Shown piece by piece: positions 9,482 through 21,149 of a stretch of DNA of 64,000 bases (positions are counted from its first letter, which is position 1; the number at the start of each line of letters is the position of its first letter). Position numbers and translations under genes: made by a program. The stretch is from the NCBI GenBank assembly GCA_023014365.1, contig JAEBUN010000007.1, forward strand, positions 1,798,001 through 1,862,000. Direction: 5' to 3'. Source of the DNA: Lepiota brunneoincarnata (lineage: Eukaryota > Basidiomycota > Agaricomycetes > Agaricales > Agaricaceae). The notes below the pieces were generated by a model that saw nothing but the letters and a program-made list of their open reading frames with translations, made no database searches and was not told the origin of the DNA.

Positions 9482-10059
9482 TGTTATGAACAGTCCACAG
9501 AGAGGAGCTGGAACAAGTATTTGACTTTACAAGATGGGTACAGGAGACCACAGATCAGTTATGGGCATAGGAGTATGAAGACAAAGAGGTATTACAACAC
9601 CATGCAGGACTTGGTGAGAGATGCAGGAATGGAGATCACCTTGGAGGATATTCTGGAATACCCCAAGGAGGAAGGAAATAGCTATGGATTGACTGATCCA
9701 ACCTCCAGCACAGATGGAAGCACCGAGAGAGTGGAGAGCAAGAATGAAGAAGAATCCATGGAGATAGGATTGGGAGAAGAGAATTATGAGTCAGAAGAAA
9801 GCAATGGAACATCACACAGCAGTGGAATGGAGAACAAGGACAGTGACTCATTGTAAGATAGAAATAGCAGTAGGATGCCATCAGCTAGGATGTGCATCAT
9901 GGTCAAGGCTGCACAGAACAAGTAGAATAGCCCTATCACCTATAATGAGTATATAGCATCTCATAGGTATATAAAGGCTTGTACAAGTAGAGATTAAAGC
10001 CTTAAGCTTTAATCTTGTTAACAGCAGTCATTAACCTTTCTCTGCCTTAACTTGGTGTA

Positions 10060-13000
10060 TGGGCCTTAAGAATTTGCCACATGTGGTACTGCCACCTACT
10101 GCCCACTACTGCCACCTTACATTAATATTATAGACTTTATATACTTATAATCAATGTTAATACCTGCTAATAAACACTTGTTGTTACTCCAATACCATGG
10201 TTTAATGGCCTGCCACATATTATTATACATAACTGCCAGGAATACTGTAGGGACTGTCATGGATCTGACTGTGATGCAACCATTACCAAGTCATGGGTGC
10301 AGCCGGATTCAGTTACCAGTTGGTCACATCTGACAGGTACCTGCAGTTACCCATTATTATCTGTAGCTGCATTGTACCAATATTTGTATACCATTGAAAA
10401 ATAACATACAACAGGTAGTGATTTACAGAGTTTGGAGAGGTGATGCCCTGAACTCAGGCAGATATTGACCATATTACTTGTATACCTCATTTTGGTGATC
10501 TGATGACATAATTAATGTATGTTAAATCCATAAGATATTCATTTCTCTGCTGATTTGCCTGATTCTAGAGTCAAAAAATTGGAAAAGATCACTGCTACTC
10601 AGCAATTTCATCACCTCACAAGATATATAGAGGTTACATATTACAAACATTGAAATATGCCATTGGTAACAAAGGATATAGTATTCAATCGAGAACTGCA
10701 TTTATTCTGATTCATTCCCACTCATAGACTGGTTGATAATTCTGGGCTTGCTGAAATCCAGAATATGCTGGTGAGTCAACCCAAGAACCAAGTGCAACCT
10801 GAGCTTTGAATGTTTGGAAATTCATATTATGTTGCAAATGATTAATTTGTGATCGGCCACTGGAGAATGCCCACTCAGCATCAACAGAGGAAGCTAATAT
10901 GTCCAGAGTAAATAAAAAAACTATGTAAAACAAGTTTGCAACTCACCAGGTACAGAACAAAAGTCAAGTGCCATTCTTGCAAGTGCTGGTTGTGTTGTAA
11001 GAGCCTGAGTCCAGTACTTATATATCCACCAAGCTCATGAATCATCTCAGATGATTCAAGAGGATCAGCTAAATAGCGGTCAATGGTATCGAGTGGCTTA
11101 GAAGCTTCAACTGGTGTTGACTTCTTCACCCATTTTGACTGATGTGATACCTGACATAGTTAAGTCCAGATTATACAAAGAAAATACTAAAGAGAACATA
11201 CCTGTATATGTTGTGCTGAATCCTGTTGAGATACTGGAGACAAATGTGCATACCGTTCCTTGAAACACATTATTACCATTTTCTTGATATCTTGAATGAG
11301 CTTGGCTAGTTTTTTCCTATCCTTGAACCATTTCAGCTTGTGGCCAGGACACATAACTAGCAACAAGTCCCAAATAACTGATATGCACCCATAGCAATAA
11401 AATATAGCTCACACTCTGCAGTAAACATTGAATACTTGTGGATCATAAGAAGGCTGGCTTCAGTGGCAATCTGAACAACAGGATGAAGTTCATTATCAAT
11501 GTCATCCCAAACAGCCATAAGCCCATCTTCCATCTCCTCAAGCATTGGGATGACATCAACAATCAAAGGAACCTCTGCATGTGAGAAAAGCTTTGTAGCA
11601 TCATCAAATATCTAGGATATACATTAGTTAATATTGTCAAATAAATAAAAGTAGGCAACCAAAATACCATTAAAATATCACAAAGGTCTTCAGCAAGAGC
11701 CCATTATTCATCAGTCAAGCAGTAGGCTCTTAAATTCCAAGTGCTTACAGCAGTGAGCTGTTCAACAATGTGGCAGAAGTGGATATAAGCTTCAAGACAT
11801 GTGAGATCAGAGTTCCATCTGGTGGGAATCCTGTGAGTAAGTGTACATTGGTCACCTTGAAGTTCATCATCTTGGTCAATGCACTTTTGAAACTCTTCAG
11901 AGAGTAGTGGAGAGTCATGGACACAACAAGCAAGACCAGCAATCTATACAATATATATTAGTCATATATCATATTTGTTAGATTTAGACTTACACAGGGG
12001 AAAATTTGTAGAGCCATTTGATCTTCATCCCAATCTAACTCCACACCTTCATCTGCCATATACTGAATAGCCTTGTCCCACATTGTTTGTATGACAAGTC
12101 TGTTATGCACAATCTTACCATCATCCATACATATCATCCTCCTCTTCCATAATCTCCTCAATTGCCGCCTTGTTAGCTTCATCATCTTCATCATCATCAC
12201 CACTCTCCAACAACTCCTCCTCCTCTTGGTTTACTATTCCTGATCAATCAGACTCCTTTGCCTGATATGTTCTCTTTCCTCCAGCAGCAACCTTGATTAC
12301 CTTCTTAGTCTTTGGTCACTTAAAAAAGAATGATAGAAACATCTAGAACACACCATAAGATATTGTTTTACTGTCAAATTATGAATAATATATAATACCT
12401 TTGCAATCAAGTTGATAATGTGTGGGAAACAGTGAGCATGAGCTGCCATACCCTTAAATCCTGGCATGTGTGATGGTAATTCTTGTGCAAGCCAATTGCA
12501 GTTGCTTGCATTATCCATGCACAAACTAAACAACTAACAATGAAATAAGTAATAAATATACCAAAAACAATATTATAATAACTTACCAATTTTCCCAGAC
12601 CAAATTGGTTGATACAATCTGCAATAGTATGTACCAAATACTCTCCATCATGCTTTTGGGTAAGTCTAATATTATATTTGAGTATGATATTATAAAACTT
12701 AAAAATTCTAAATATATACTTACTGGATGAATTCCAAAGCCATATAATGAATACTTCCATCTGTGCACCATACAACTATAATACCAAGATAGGATGCTGT
12801 AATTGGAGCAGTCCAACCATCCAGAACCAAATGAATGGTTGAGTTGAGATCCTATAACTATAATTAGATAACTTATACTTTAATTAATATAATATAATAA
12901 ACAAACCTGAAAGTATTGCTTAATATCAATAGATAAGTACTGATACAAGCACTGGACATCCTGGCTAACAGTTTGAGGTAATGGAAGTTTAGTTCCAGGA

Positions 13001-15027
13001 TGGAGCATATTGATTTCAGCTTTGTACTTGGGATCATTGACAATATTGAAGGGTCATTTGTTATGAGCACATCAAATAGTGATCAGAGCACAATGGGCAG
13101 CCTCTGAGTAAGGGATAGAGGGTGTAGAGGATACCTCTGATATAGCCACAGTTTTTCCCTGACACACAAGACACTGGGTAACTCCACTTCGCAAATTGCT
13201 GGTTTCTTCACCACCACTCCCATGGGGCTAGGACTGTGATGTGTGATCTGCATTAGTTTTGCAAGTGAAGATATAGATGATATGATAGGGAGTGTTGTCT
13301 GGATGGTGTTCATGAGCAAGAGAAACATCAAAGTGGTCATACACGGTTGACCTCCATGACATAAGTGATGCCTCTAGAAAACAAATAGTATTAGTTATTG
13401 TCTAACCAACATAATATAGCCATATACCAATAATCTCCTCATCTGGCATATCCCATACCTCCAGATCAGTCATATGGACAATATTGTTTGCAGCCCAACA
13501 TTGCTTGCACTTAACTGGAGAGACCAATACAGCTGGAGTACTGGATTGATGAGCAAGATCACTCACAGCTGCCAAATCAGTGTCATCATCAGACCCAGAT
13601 ATACTAGTATGGCTCCCAGAGCCCTGAGAAACCAGAAAGACCCTAGGATTTTGTGCAGGTGTAGAAGGTGGAAGCTCAGGAGTGCCAGGAATAGCTGTAT
13701 AGGCACCAGTCAATGGTGCAGGGTCCTGGCCAGTTGGAGGTGTCATAGTACCCTGCCAAGCCCTCCCACAGGCTACAGGAATGCCTTTTGCAGGGGCGGC
13801 AGTCTGAGATTTCAATTTGGGAGGCATGCACAGGGTTGGGGGATAGGGATTGAATGCTGTTGATTGATGGCAGTCAACCCTGTATACATTTTATTTGGAG
13901 ATTAAATAATGTGATAAACTAGCTATGGTAACCATGAGCCCACGGTTGTCACCTATTATGGATATGGATGTGATCCGTATCTGTAATTTCCCATGGATAA
14001 GTGGGTGCTAACTGTATTTTAACTAACCATGTTTGTCCCTACATTACTGTGCACTCTTGCACACTACTGCCACACTACAGCCAGGGTTACGGCATGCTAC
14101 TGTGACACTACTGTATACTGCTGCCACACTGCCACCAGGGTACAGTACACTACTGTAACACTACTGCCAGGGTTTCTGAACTGAAAGGGTAATAGGTGAG
14201 GTGTTTGGGGGTTTAGGTATGCAAGCATCACAATACCTGTCTGTTGTTGAGGCTTCTACCCAGTTTATGTAGGTATAGTAGTGAAAATACGACAAAATTG
14301 AGCAATTTAATAAAAACTGCTCAATGCGTGGACTTGAGACAACTTGGGATGATAAAGGGGTGTTATATGAGTGACCTCCAATGGCTGGGGTGTCAAGGCA
14401 AGGCAAAACAAGGTAGGAAAAGGGAAATAGAGCAAAAGAGAGAAAGAGGGAGAGAAGACTTCAAATATGGATTAAGCTTTGTGAATAAAATAAGGTGCCT
14501 ACAAAACACATAGGGTATCTACATTCTGGTGATAGTGAAGCTCATGTATGCTCTAAAAATATTAAAGAAAGAAGTGGAGATGGAAGAAATATGAGGATGA
14601 AGGAATACAAGAATAATGGAAATTGGTAGCTACTGTTCATCTAGAATATCCTACAGTCCTTCAATATTCTCAGGGCATGCCCAGATTAATTACCAAGGAA
14701 TAGAGAGGGGATGAATTCAAGTCAGGAGGAGGGGATATTGTCACTCTGAGGGCTTTTGATCCGAGTTTCTGACATTTCCTTTTATGGAAATTGGCAAACT
14801 TGAGGTTCATTTGACATTTCTCTGAGGTATGTCATGTAGGAATGGTTAGGTTAGTCAATAAATAGCCACTATACTACTGTATATTGTACCTATATTATTG
14901 TACACTACTGCTACATTACTACACATTACGGCCACATTACTGCACATTACCACCAAATTACTGTGACACTACTGTGACACACATGTGCGGTAGTGCAGTA
15001 GCAGTGGCAGCAAATTCATCATGCCCC
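10060..15027 (-). mobile_element. hAT DNA transposon
   Basis: It lies inside solo LTR F with an 8-bp target duplication TTGGTGTA (10052-10059 and 15028-15035), the length typical of hAT. The termini match imperfectly as inverted repeats: TGGGCCTTAAGAATTTGC at the left against GGGGCATGATGAATTTGCTG at the right, read inward. Both subterminal regions are rich in degenerate ACTACTGCC repeats. Positions 14170-14870 break the subterminal repeat and may be a further insertion; no gene is recognised there, though AGTCAGGAGGAGGGG followed by TGTCACTC (about 14720-14750) resembles a polypurine tract and LTR start. Confidence 0.85.
10712..13827 (-). pseudogene. hAT transposase, multi-exon and decayed
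   Basis: In order on the minus strand: an N-terminal part (13827-13402); a BED-like segment with CLVC around 13150-13200; VLDGWTAPITASYLGI with SIHYMALEFIQ near 12720-12830; MDNASNCNWLAQELPSHMPG and AHAHCFPHIINLIAK (12530-12400), the conserved DNAS/CFAH block of hAT transposases; a D/E-rich insert; PTRWNSDLTCLEAYIHF (about 11825-11775); and the C-terminal dimerisation segment SSVDAEWAFSSGR (about 10890-10830). The blocks lie in different frames separated by intron-like sequences, for example a GTAAGT donor at 12586. Several stops remain, so I call it inactive, although some apparent breaks are introns. Confidence 0.8.
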
Positions 15028-15162
15028 TTGGTGTATTCCCTCATTATCTCATTGAGCATGATCCACTAAGCTCTACAAGGTCAACCATCTCAGTCACCTT
15101 GTTGAGTGATTGAAGGCCTTCTCCAGTTATCTTTGGATACAGAAGGAGCAAGGATCATAACA

Positions 15163-16185
15163 GAAACCATGCCATTCCCATCAACATCCCTACCAAAAAT
15201 AAACTGTACTGTACCACTTAAACAGCACCATGCCCTCTTCAGTTCACTTGCAGTCCCTCTGACTCCATTCATATTTCTACCCTACCCCCCTCATCAGATG
15301 GAATTACCAGGTCCTCATCTGCCCAACCCAACCCCAACTGTATCATCTATCAATTCCTCATTGAAAGTGCACTTAATACCACTGAAAATACCCTGAACTA
15401 TGTACCACAACAGACCACTCCCACCAGTCCTATTCCACCTGTTGCTGAAATGTCAGCCACTATCCCCACTCTCCTGCTTGTCACTTCTGTTAGTGACTAC
15501 CTTAATGAAGTCAACAGTGCCTCTACCCTCATCTTTTCACTTTTTATCAAACCAATGCCAGCAGTACCTCAAGAAGTTCATGATGGCTTCTTCCAACTCC
15601 ATGAAAACCTTCTCTGCCTATGAGACCATGAACAAAGTGTTGAAAAAGTCAAAACCACCAACCAAAACATGTTTGACCATCTATGGGCTGATCCCACCTT
15701 CTGCTGAATCTTCACCAAGCATTGCAGCTCCACAACTGGTATATGGATTACACCCACAATCCCTGATCAAGTACAGCAACCCCAGTCTGATAGACAACTT
15801 CAATGAATCCACTCCACCCATTGACAAGTTTGACCTGAACACCCTCCAAGTCCTCCTACCCCACCTATTGTTGTACCCACTACCTCCATGCCCTCAATCG
15901 AAGACTCAAAGTGCATACTGCAGCAAATCCTCACCCCTTACCCCTGAGACCTCCTACCACCCCCACTGTTGTACCCCAAACCCAAACAATCTGCTCATAT
16001 GACGTTGGTCAAAATTGCTGCTTCAAGTATCACCAAATTGGCCATTGGGCAAAACTTTGCCCCCAATACACCTGTCACCACTGTAACCACTCAGCACCTG
16101 GACATTACATGTGAGAATACCCTGTCTACCACCAAAATCATCACAATACCACTGAAATGCAGATTACTTTACAGGATTGAAAAAT
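15163..16185 (+). pseudogene. ORF3 relic with Cys/His fingers (element G or a relative)
   Basis: The sequence continues the element interrupted at 9481. It encodes Pro/Thr-rich sequence, a helical block (GFFQLHENLLCL... DHEQSVEKVKTTNQN in one frame) and then, in another frame (16014-16114), a finger with one Cys changed to Tyr (CFKYHQIGHWAKLC) followed by CHHCNHSAPGHY. The finger block matches ORF3 of elements A, D and E. At least three frame changes and several stops are present. A purine tract at 16228-16240 and an LTR start at 16241 follow directly, so the ORF is the last one before the 3' LTR. Confidence 0.55.
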
Positions 16186-16240
16186 AGAGTTCATTAACAA
16201 GTTCACTAATTCCAACTTTATAAGTTTGTGGGGGAGAGGT

Positions 16241-16910
16241 TGTCACAAATCTCCAGAAATATATTCAAATCTAATGTTTTTAGGGTTTTGGTATGTTATT
16301 CTCTTAGTCTCCAACTAGACAGACAGTTGTCCTATCTGAATACAATGGGAACTTTGACAGTCGTTACTATATAATATGTTAACTAATATCTTCACAATTC
16401 AATAAGTCAGGTGAAATACAAGCTTTTGCAATCAGTGAGCCTCCATAGACCTAGCAGACAGCATTTTCTAATGGGCCCTGGTGTACTATGTCCTTTTCTC
16501 TTGACAATACTATAACTTTACACTACCCAGCAAGACAAGCTTCTTACAAGCTCCTGCAGTAAGTGTCTTTAAGCTAGTAGGCCTAGCAGACAGTGTTATC
16601 TAATGGGCCCTAGTGCACTACAGCTTCTGAACAATGCAATAAAACTTTATACTACTCAGCGAGACAGGCTTCTTGCAAGCTCCTGCAGTAAGTATCTTTA
16701 AACTAGATAGACCTAGTGGACAGCATTTTCAACAGGCCCTAGCATACTATGTTTGCTTCTCAATTAAACGGCTCTACAATTCAATAGTATACTTCTGAGG
16801 CAAGGCCTCTAAGAGGAACCCAAAGAAATGGAAGTTAGTGAACTTTCTACTTAAGAACAGAAGAGTCCTATCAACTTGTATTCAGCTCTCAAGTCAAGCA
16901 GAAGGGTCTG
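16241..16910 (+). repeat. LTR H with about 125-bp tandem repeats
   Basis: It begins TGTCACAAATC directly after the purine tract GTGGGGGAGAGG. Between about 16440 and 16745 a unit of about 125-135 bp occurs about 2.3 times, recognisable by CCTAGCAGACAG, GGGCCCTAG and CTTCTTACAAGCTCCTGCAG. A solo S-type LTR inserted at 16911 interrupts it, and it continues from 17553; its 3' end is not resolved. Confidence 0.5.
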
Positions 16911-17547
16911 TTGTCATATCCATGCCAAACTCAGAGCTTAATCATTGAACTTCAACTTCTCAGCTCCACATGTGCTCCACACAACAATCCTCTGCCCTCT
17001 GACTCAGCCCCAACTTGCTCTGACCCCAACCCACCACCCCAATCATGTGACCCCCTCTGCACATGCCATGGTCACCTGACCCTTGGTGTTTCTACTTCCC
17101 AGTTCTCCATTTCCTGCCCATAGTCAGGATACATTATCAGTTCTCCATACCCATACCAGTTTCCATTCTATTCATAATCCATTTGTAATCCATTTGTAAC
17201 CATATTGGTCTTTGCTTCACTCTGCATGTAGTCAGCATGTAAGGCCAGTAGTATATGCTTGTACTCCTCAGTCTGATAATCGAATTGAGCAACAGACCAG
17301 CCCCCTGTTCCATATTCTCTTCTCTCTTCTGCCTCACTCTGCTTCAGCCCCAATCTCCTGAAATACGGACTCAGACAGTAGGAGGGCACAGCACATAAGC
17401 TGAGGCTGCAAGTCCAACCCCCCACCCAAAGTACTCCACCTCAGTCCTGAAGTCTACATACTGACTGTGCCCTGTCCCCCAGTTACCTTATATCAAGGAT
17501 ACCACCCCAACCCTCCACTTTGGTCCTGATCTGCACCAGCTCTAGCA
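16911..17547 (+). repeat. Solo LTR of family S
   Basis: It is 637 bp, TGTCATATCC to CTCTAGCA, and matches the LTRs of element S (35992-36662 and 43166-43837). A 5-bp duplication TCTGT flanks it (16906-16910 and 17548-17552). All eight CpGs in the first part of the intact LTR (about 36020-36165) are TpG or CpA here, so this copy is old and heavily deaminated. Confidence 0.9.
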
Positions 17548-17552
17548 TCTGT

Positions 17553-18437
17553 CAATATCTCAATCATTTCAGAGGGTCTGGTTTTAAAGAGTATAACTCT
17601 CTAAGTCTCTGATGGTCTATGACCAAAGAAAATCATGTAAAATTGCTTTATATTCCTATCCTAATTGACCATACAATTGGGGGGGGGAATAGGCAAGTGG
17701 TTTCTTGCCTCTCATGTAATTTACTAACAAGTTTTATAACAAAATACAATTAACTTATGGGTATACATCAAAAAAGCCTTCAGTATCATCATTTTAGGGT
17801 TTCCTCATCATTTAGGAGCATCATTCTACAAGTTCCAATATTGGTGACATCAATTCACACTCAGGAACCTGCTCCCCAGGTGCCCAGCTATTTATATCAC
17901 AGCCAGTCAGGTTAGCAAGTTTCCTTGCTAATATTTATCTATAGGTTTTATCTCATTCCTGGATTTCCCACACCTGGGTCCTCCTCCCTGATGTTCTAAA
18001 GGTTCACTCCCATAGTCTTCAGGCAGTAAACTTAATGCTAGAATCAATTAGCTTGTTCCATTCTTATCAATCTTTATTTTCTAGTTCATCATTTCTGATC
18101 TCTTTTGTTTTATGAGGGAGCATTTGGCCCTGAGTACCTGCTTGGATACCCCCATCCAATCCCTTATGCTTTAATACCATCAGAACCATTCCAAGGGAAC
18201 ATTCTCACCAGGACATTAGCTAATCCCTATATTCTTTTGTCAAGATTCACTCCCAGACCTGTTACTATGGCTAGGTACCATCTGAATGACATAGGCATTA
18301 TGACTCATCCACTTTCTAGGGCAAAGACAGAGCAATGGGTCTTTTGTACAGTCACAAGGATCTTAACTAATATCTTAGTTAACACAGTATCAGATACAAT
18401 GCTTGGATACATTCATACCAGAGTCATTCTTCCATAG
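17553..18437 (+). other. Continuation of LTR H and an unassigned stretch
   Basis: CpG-poor sequence. A 110-codon frame at 18105-18437 (starting MFYEGAFGPEYLLGYPHP) has no recognisable motif and is probably chance or a relic. I see no other gene between 17553 and 18100; a run of nine G residues lies near 17681. Confidence 0.3.
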
Positions 18438-18439
18438 TC

Positions 18440-18840
18440 TTATCACTAATAAGTTAGTCAACATCACTTTTACTTGTCTGGGTATTCTGGTTCAGTTTCT
18501 GAGATGTCTGCCTTTGCATATTTAGATAGTATTCTAATCTCTTGTACCCAGTGTCTGACAATGGCCATATACTGATATTATTCAGTAGCGGAGAGTTAGT
18601 TACTTTATTAACTAGTGATTTCATAAATGAAATGATTTTGCAGCGCAACACCATGCTTGAAAGGACAGTGCAATACTATCCTGGAACCTATGGACAAACA
18701 TATGATATCATTGGAGACAGTTAGTATAAAAACTATGGCTATGCCTATGATGGTTACATCAACTACTATAAGAGACCCATACCCAACCCCCATACCATGC
18801 CAACTGTTGGCTTCAAAACAGAGTTCAAAGATTAGAAGGG
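18440..18840. pseudogene. Retroelement coding debris
   Basis: The minus strand (18654-18460) repeats the unknown conserved fragment at 6271-6089 (VTNSPLLNNISIWPLSDTG). The plus strand from 18669 reads TYGQTYDIIGDS, a stop, then YKNYGYAYDGYINYYKRPIP to a stop near 18834, a Tyr-rich frame of the kind seen at some gag C-termini. Neither piece can be assigned to a family. Confidence 0.3.
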
Positions 18841-19205
18841 GGTAATATTACCATTTTCCCTATAACTTCCTGCCTGTCTATTTTCATTTATCATATGTTG
18901 CTGCCCATCTTTATTTAGTTTTCACATGTCACCACCCATCCTATAGTTAGCCTTTCTTTAGCTTGTGATTCTCACCCATTTGCATGTGATTCTTGCTTTT
19001 TATCACATACCAGTACCCTCAGTAGTATATATAGACCTAGCTAACAATTGTATTCCTTAGCTTTGACTTATTATACATTGTATTTGTTCCTGCTCTTTGG
19101 CATTGCCTTAGACTTGCTTGCACTACTCAATGGTCTTGCTAACACTTGATCGCATTGAGCCTTGCAGATGCCTAACCCGCATAACACATTCTATGTGACC
19201 TAGCC
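18841..19205 (+). other. LTR-like or promoter-like AT-rich stretch
   Basis: It follows the purine run GAAGGGGGTAAT and contains a TATA-like sequence (AGTATATATAGACC near 19022-19035). There is no open frame. It may be part of an LTR, or the 5' flank of the recombinase relic that follows. Confidence 0.25.
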
Positions 19206-20208
19206 AAGGCAGCATCCCAGGCCTCACTTAAGGGCAAAACATCCTACAGTACAGGCCTCCACAAATTCCACATTTTTTGTGATGCCTTCTCCATCCCAGA
19301 GGAACAGCATTTACCAGCCCCTTTCCATGTACTCAACTCCTTCACCATCTGGGCAGCCTCAGATGCAGATGTTATCAACCCAGCATACTGGTCCTCATGA
19401 CACTTTGAACCTGTCTCAGTTAACACAGTGTGTAAATATCTCTCCACCATCCAAGCCTGGCATATTGCCCAAGGATGGCCAGAACCTCTATCCAAAGCCA
19501 ACACGACTCACATCAAGTGGTCACTCTGAGGCCTAGACTGTATGATGCCCAGGTGTTCACACCCACCATGCCCTCCAGCTACCATCCCCATGCTATGCAC
19601 ACTGAAAGTCAACCTCAACCTCACAGACCCATTTGATGCATGCATATGGCCCATGGTCACTTGTGCATTCTGGGGCCTCACGTGCTTTGGAGAAATCTCT
19701 TCACCCACATCCTGCAAGTTTGATGGATCAAAGCAGCTGAGACAGTGCAACAGCATCCTGGACACAGACCTAAATGGCAAATGTTATGCCAAGCTAGACC
19801 TCTGCGAAGCCAAAACAGCCAAGCCTGGCAAAATCCAGTAGGTACTCATAGCCACACAAGAACAAGATGTGTGTGCACTGGAAGCTCTCTCAAACTTAAT
19901 ACATGTAGTACCAGCTGGAAAGGACGACCCCCTTCTCTCCTGGAAGGACAAGCATGGCAAAGTCAGACCCATGGCCAAAAATGCTAACCTGAAAAAGGAT
20001 AAACGCCATCTGCCAGGAGGCCGGGTTAGGCACGTCATTTGGCCACTCATTCCGCATAGGGGGAGCATCATACTTCCTGGCCAAGAAAGTAGATCCAGAG
20101 ATCATAAGGCTGGCAGGAAGATGGAAATCCCTGGCTTACGAAGTATACATACGCAGCTTCGAGCTAGCACTCAACCAACACACAGGAAATTTAGCCAATC
20201 GGACATAA
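19206..20208 (+). pseudogene. Tyrosine recombinase (basidiomycete mobile-element type), decayed
   Basis: The N-terminal part (SLKGKTSYSTGLHKFHIFCD... IWAASDADVINPAYW... IQAWHIAQGWPEPL) resembles the SAM-like arm-binding half of fungal tyrosine recombinases. The catalytic half has TDPFDACIWPMVTCAFWG, then near 19990 changes frame into SFGHSFRIGGASYFLA, DPEIIRLAGRWKSLAY and EVYIRSFELAL. These supply the H-x-x-R motif, the Trp and the candidate nucleophilic Tyr. The usual first catalytic Arg (in a GCRRLGE-like motif) is replaced by GLTCFGE, so it would be inactive even without the stops. It may derive from a Crypton-like element; no boundaries were identified. Confidence 0.7.
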
Positions 20209-21149
20209 TACGCCGAATTTCGACGGCATAGTTGGGCTGGCTGCTCTCCGAGCCGCGGTCACTGAGCTGTTGGGTAAGCGGCTCCTCGCTTCGCAGTCCA
20301 GTTTGCTAACGCAAGCTCCCCAGCCCAGCCACACTACACTGTGTTTCCTTTCCTGAGTCAAGCGCTGACGAAGCTGGAGGACCCACGAACGTTGTTGATG
20401 GCAATTGCATCACATAATCAGGGGCCTGGGTGCACAGCCCCAGCACACCTTTTCCTAGATTGCCTACCTCCGGTTTACTGCTACGTAAGTGATCCCCTCT
20501 AGCCTCATTACAATCTATTCAGTACCGCTCCGGATAGTGTCTTGATTCCACCCACCCCTAATGCTTCCGTCAACATTCCTACATTACTCATGCCAACCCG
20601 CTCCTCAAAACAAACTTCCAATGGTGTTAGGAGACCCACAGTTTGTGGCGTTGTTCGTTACATCATTGAACGACTGGAACGTCACCGGACTAAGCGGAAG
20701 CATGATGTTGTCAGACCCAGGGAAACCGTTACCATTACCCCCCCAGACCTCCAACGACCCGGGTGGTCAGAGGGTAGGCACTCGGGTCAGCCTGGGGAGT
20801 CCAATGAGGTACTAAGACGTGTAGAGGGCATCTCCACTTCGACAACTTCCGCTCAACACTTGGGACAGAATGGCAAAGTTTCCAGCCATACAACAAACAC
20901 CACCATCCCTACCACCCTTCCCACTCCCACCGTCCCCTCACACTTCGAACATCCAGAGAGTCGTAATCAAGGACATCCCCAACAGGCTAGCGAGGCTCCT
21001 AGCAGGAAGGGAGGTGCAAATACCTTGGCAATTCCCGAGAGCCCGGGACGCCAGCGTTCAGGTCATGCCGAAACATCCCACCTTGGATTTCTGGCCAACG
21101 CAAGTCATTGCAGCTTCCACAGCACGGTGATGAATCTCAACTATCATGA
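20209..21149 (+). other. CpG-containing flank, probable 5' region of the NLR-type gene
   Basis: CpG reappears abruptly at about 20190, in contrast to the CpG-poor stretch to the left. Several overlapping open frames exist (one continuous from 20542), but none shows a recognisable domain before 21150 and their amino acid composition looks like shadow reading. The promoter, first exon and start codon of the NLR-type gene are probably here but cannot be placed. Confidence 0.35.

Larger units (their letters stand above)
9482..15162 (+). repeat. Solo LTR F, split by a hAT element, with copy 3 of the LTR ORF
   Basis: The LTR runs TGTTATGAACAG to GGATCATAACA with termini identical to those at 5377-6074, and is about 705 bp once the hAT insertion (10060-15027) and one copy of its duplication are removed. 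The 5-bp direct repeat GAAAC flanks it exactly (9477-9481 and 15163-15167), showing LTR-type integration followed by LTR-LTR recombination. The LTR ORF (9482-9856) keeps the acidic protein, with one stop and one frameshift in its first third. A TATA-like element (GTATATAAAGG) and the paired AGATTAAAG and CTTTAATCT motifs used in the self-priming model are present near 9970-10010. Confidence 0.85.

Noticed and set aside
17137..17425. Minus-strand frames inside the solo S LTR
   Set aside because: They are open because CpG decay removed stops or by chance; the matching parts of the intact LTRs are not open in the same way.
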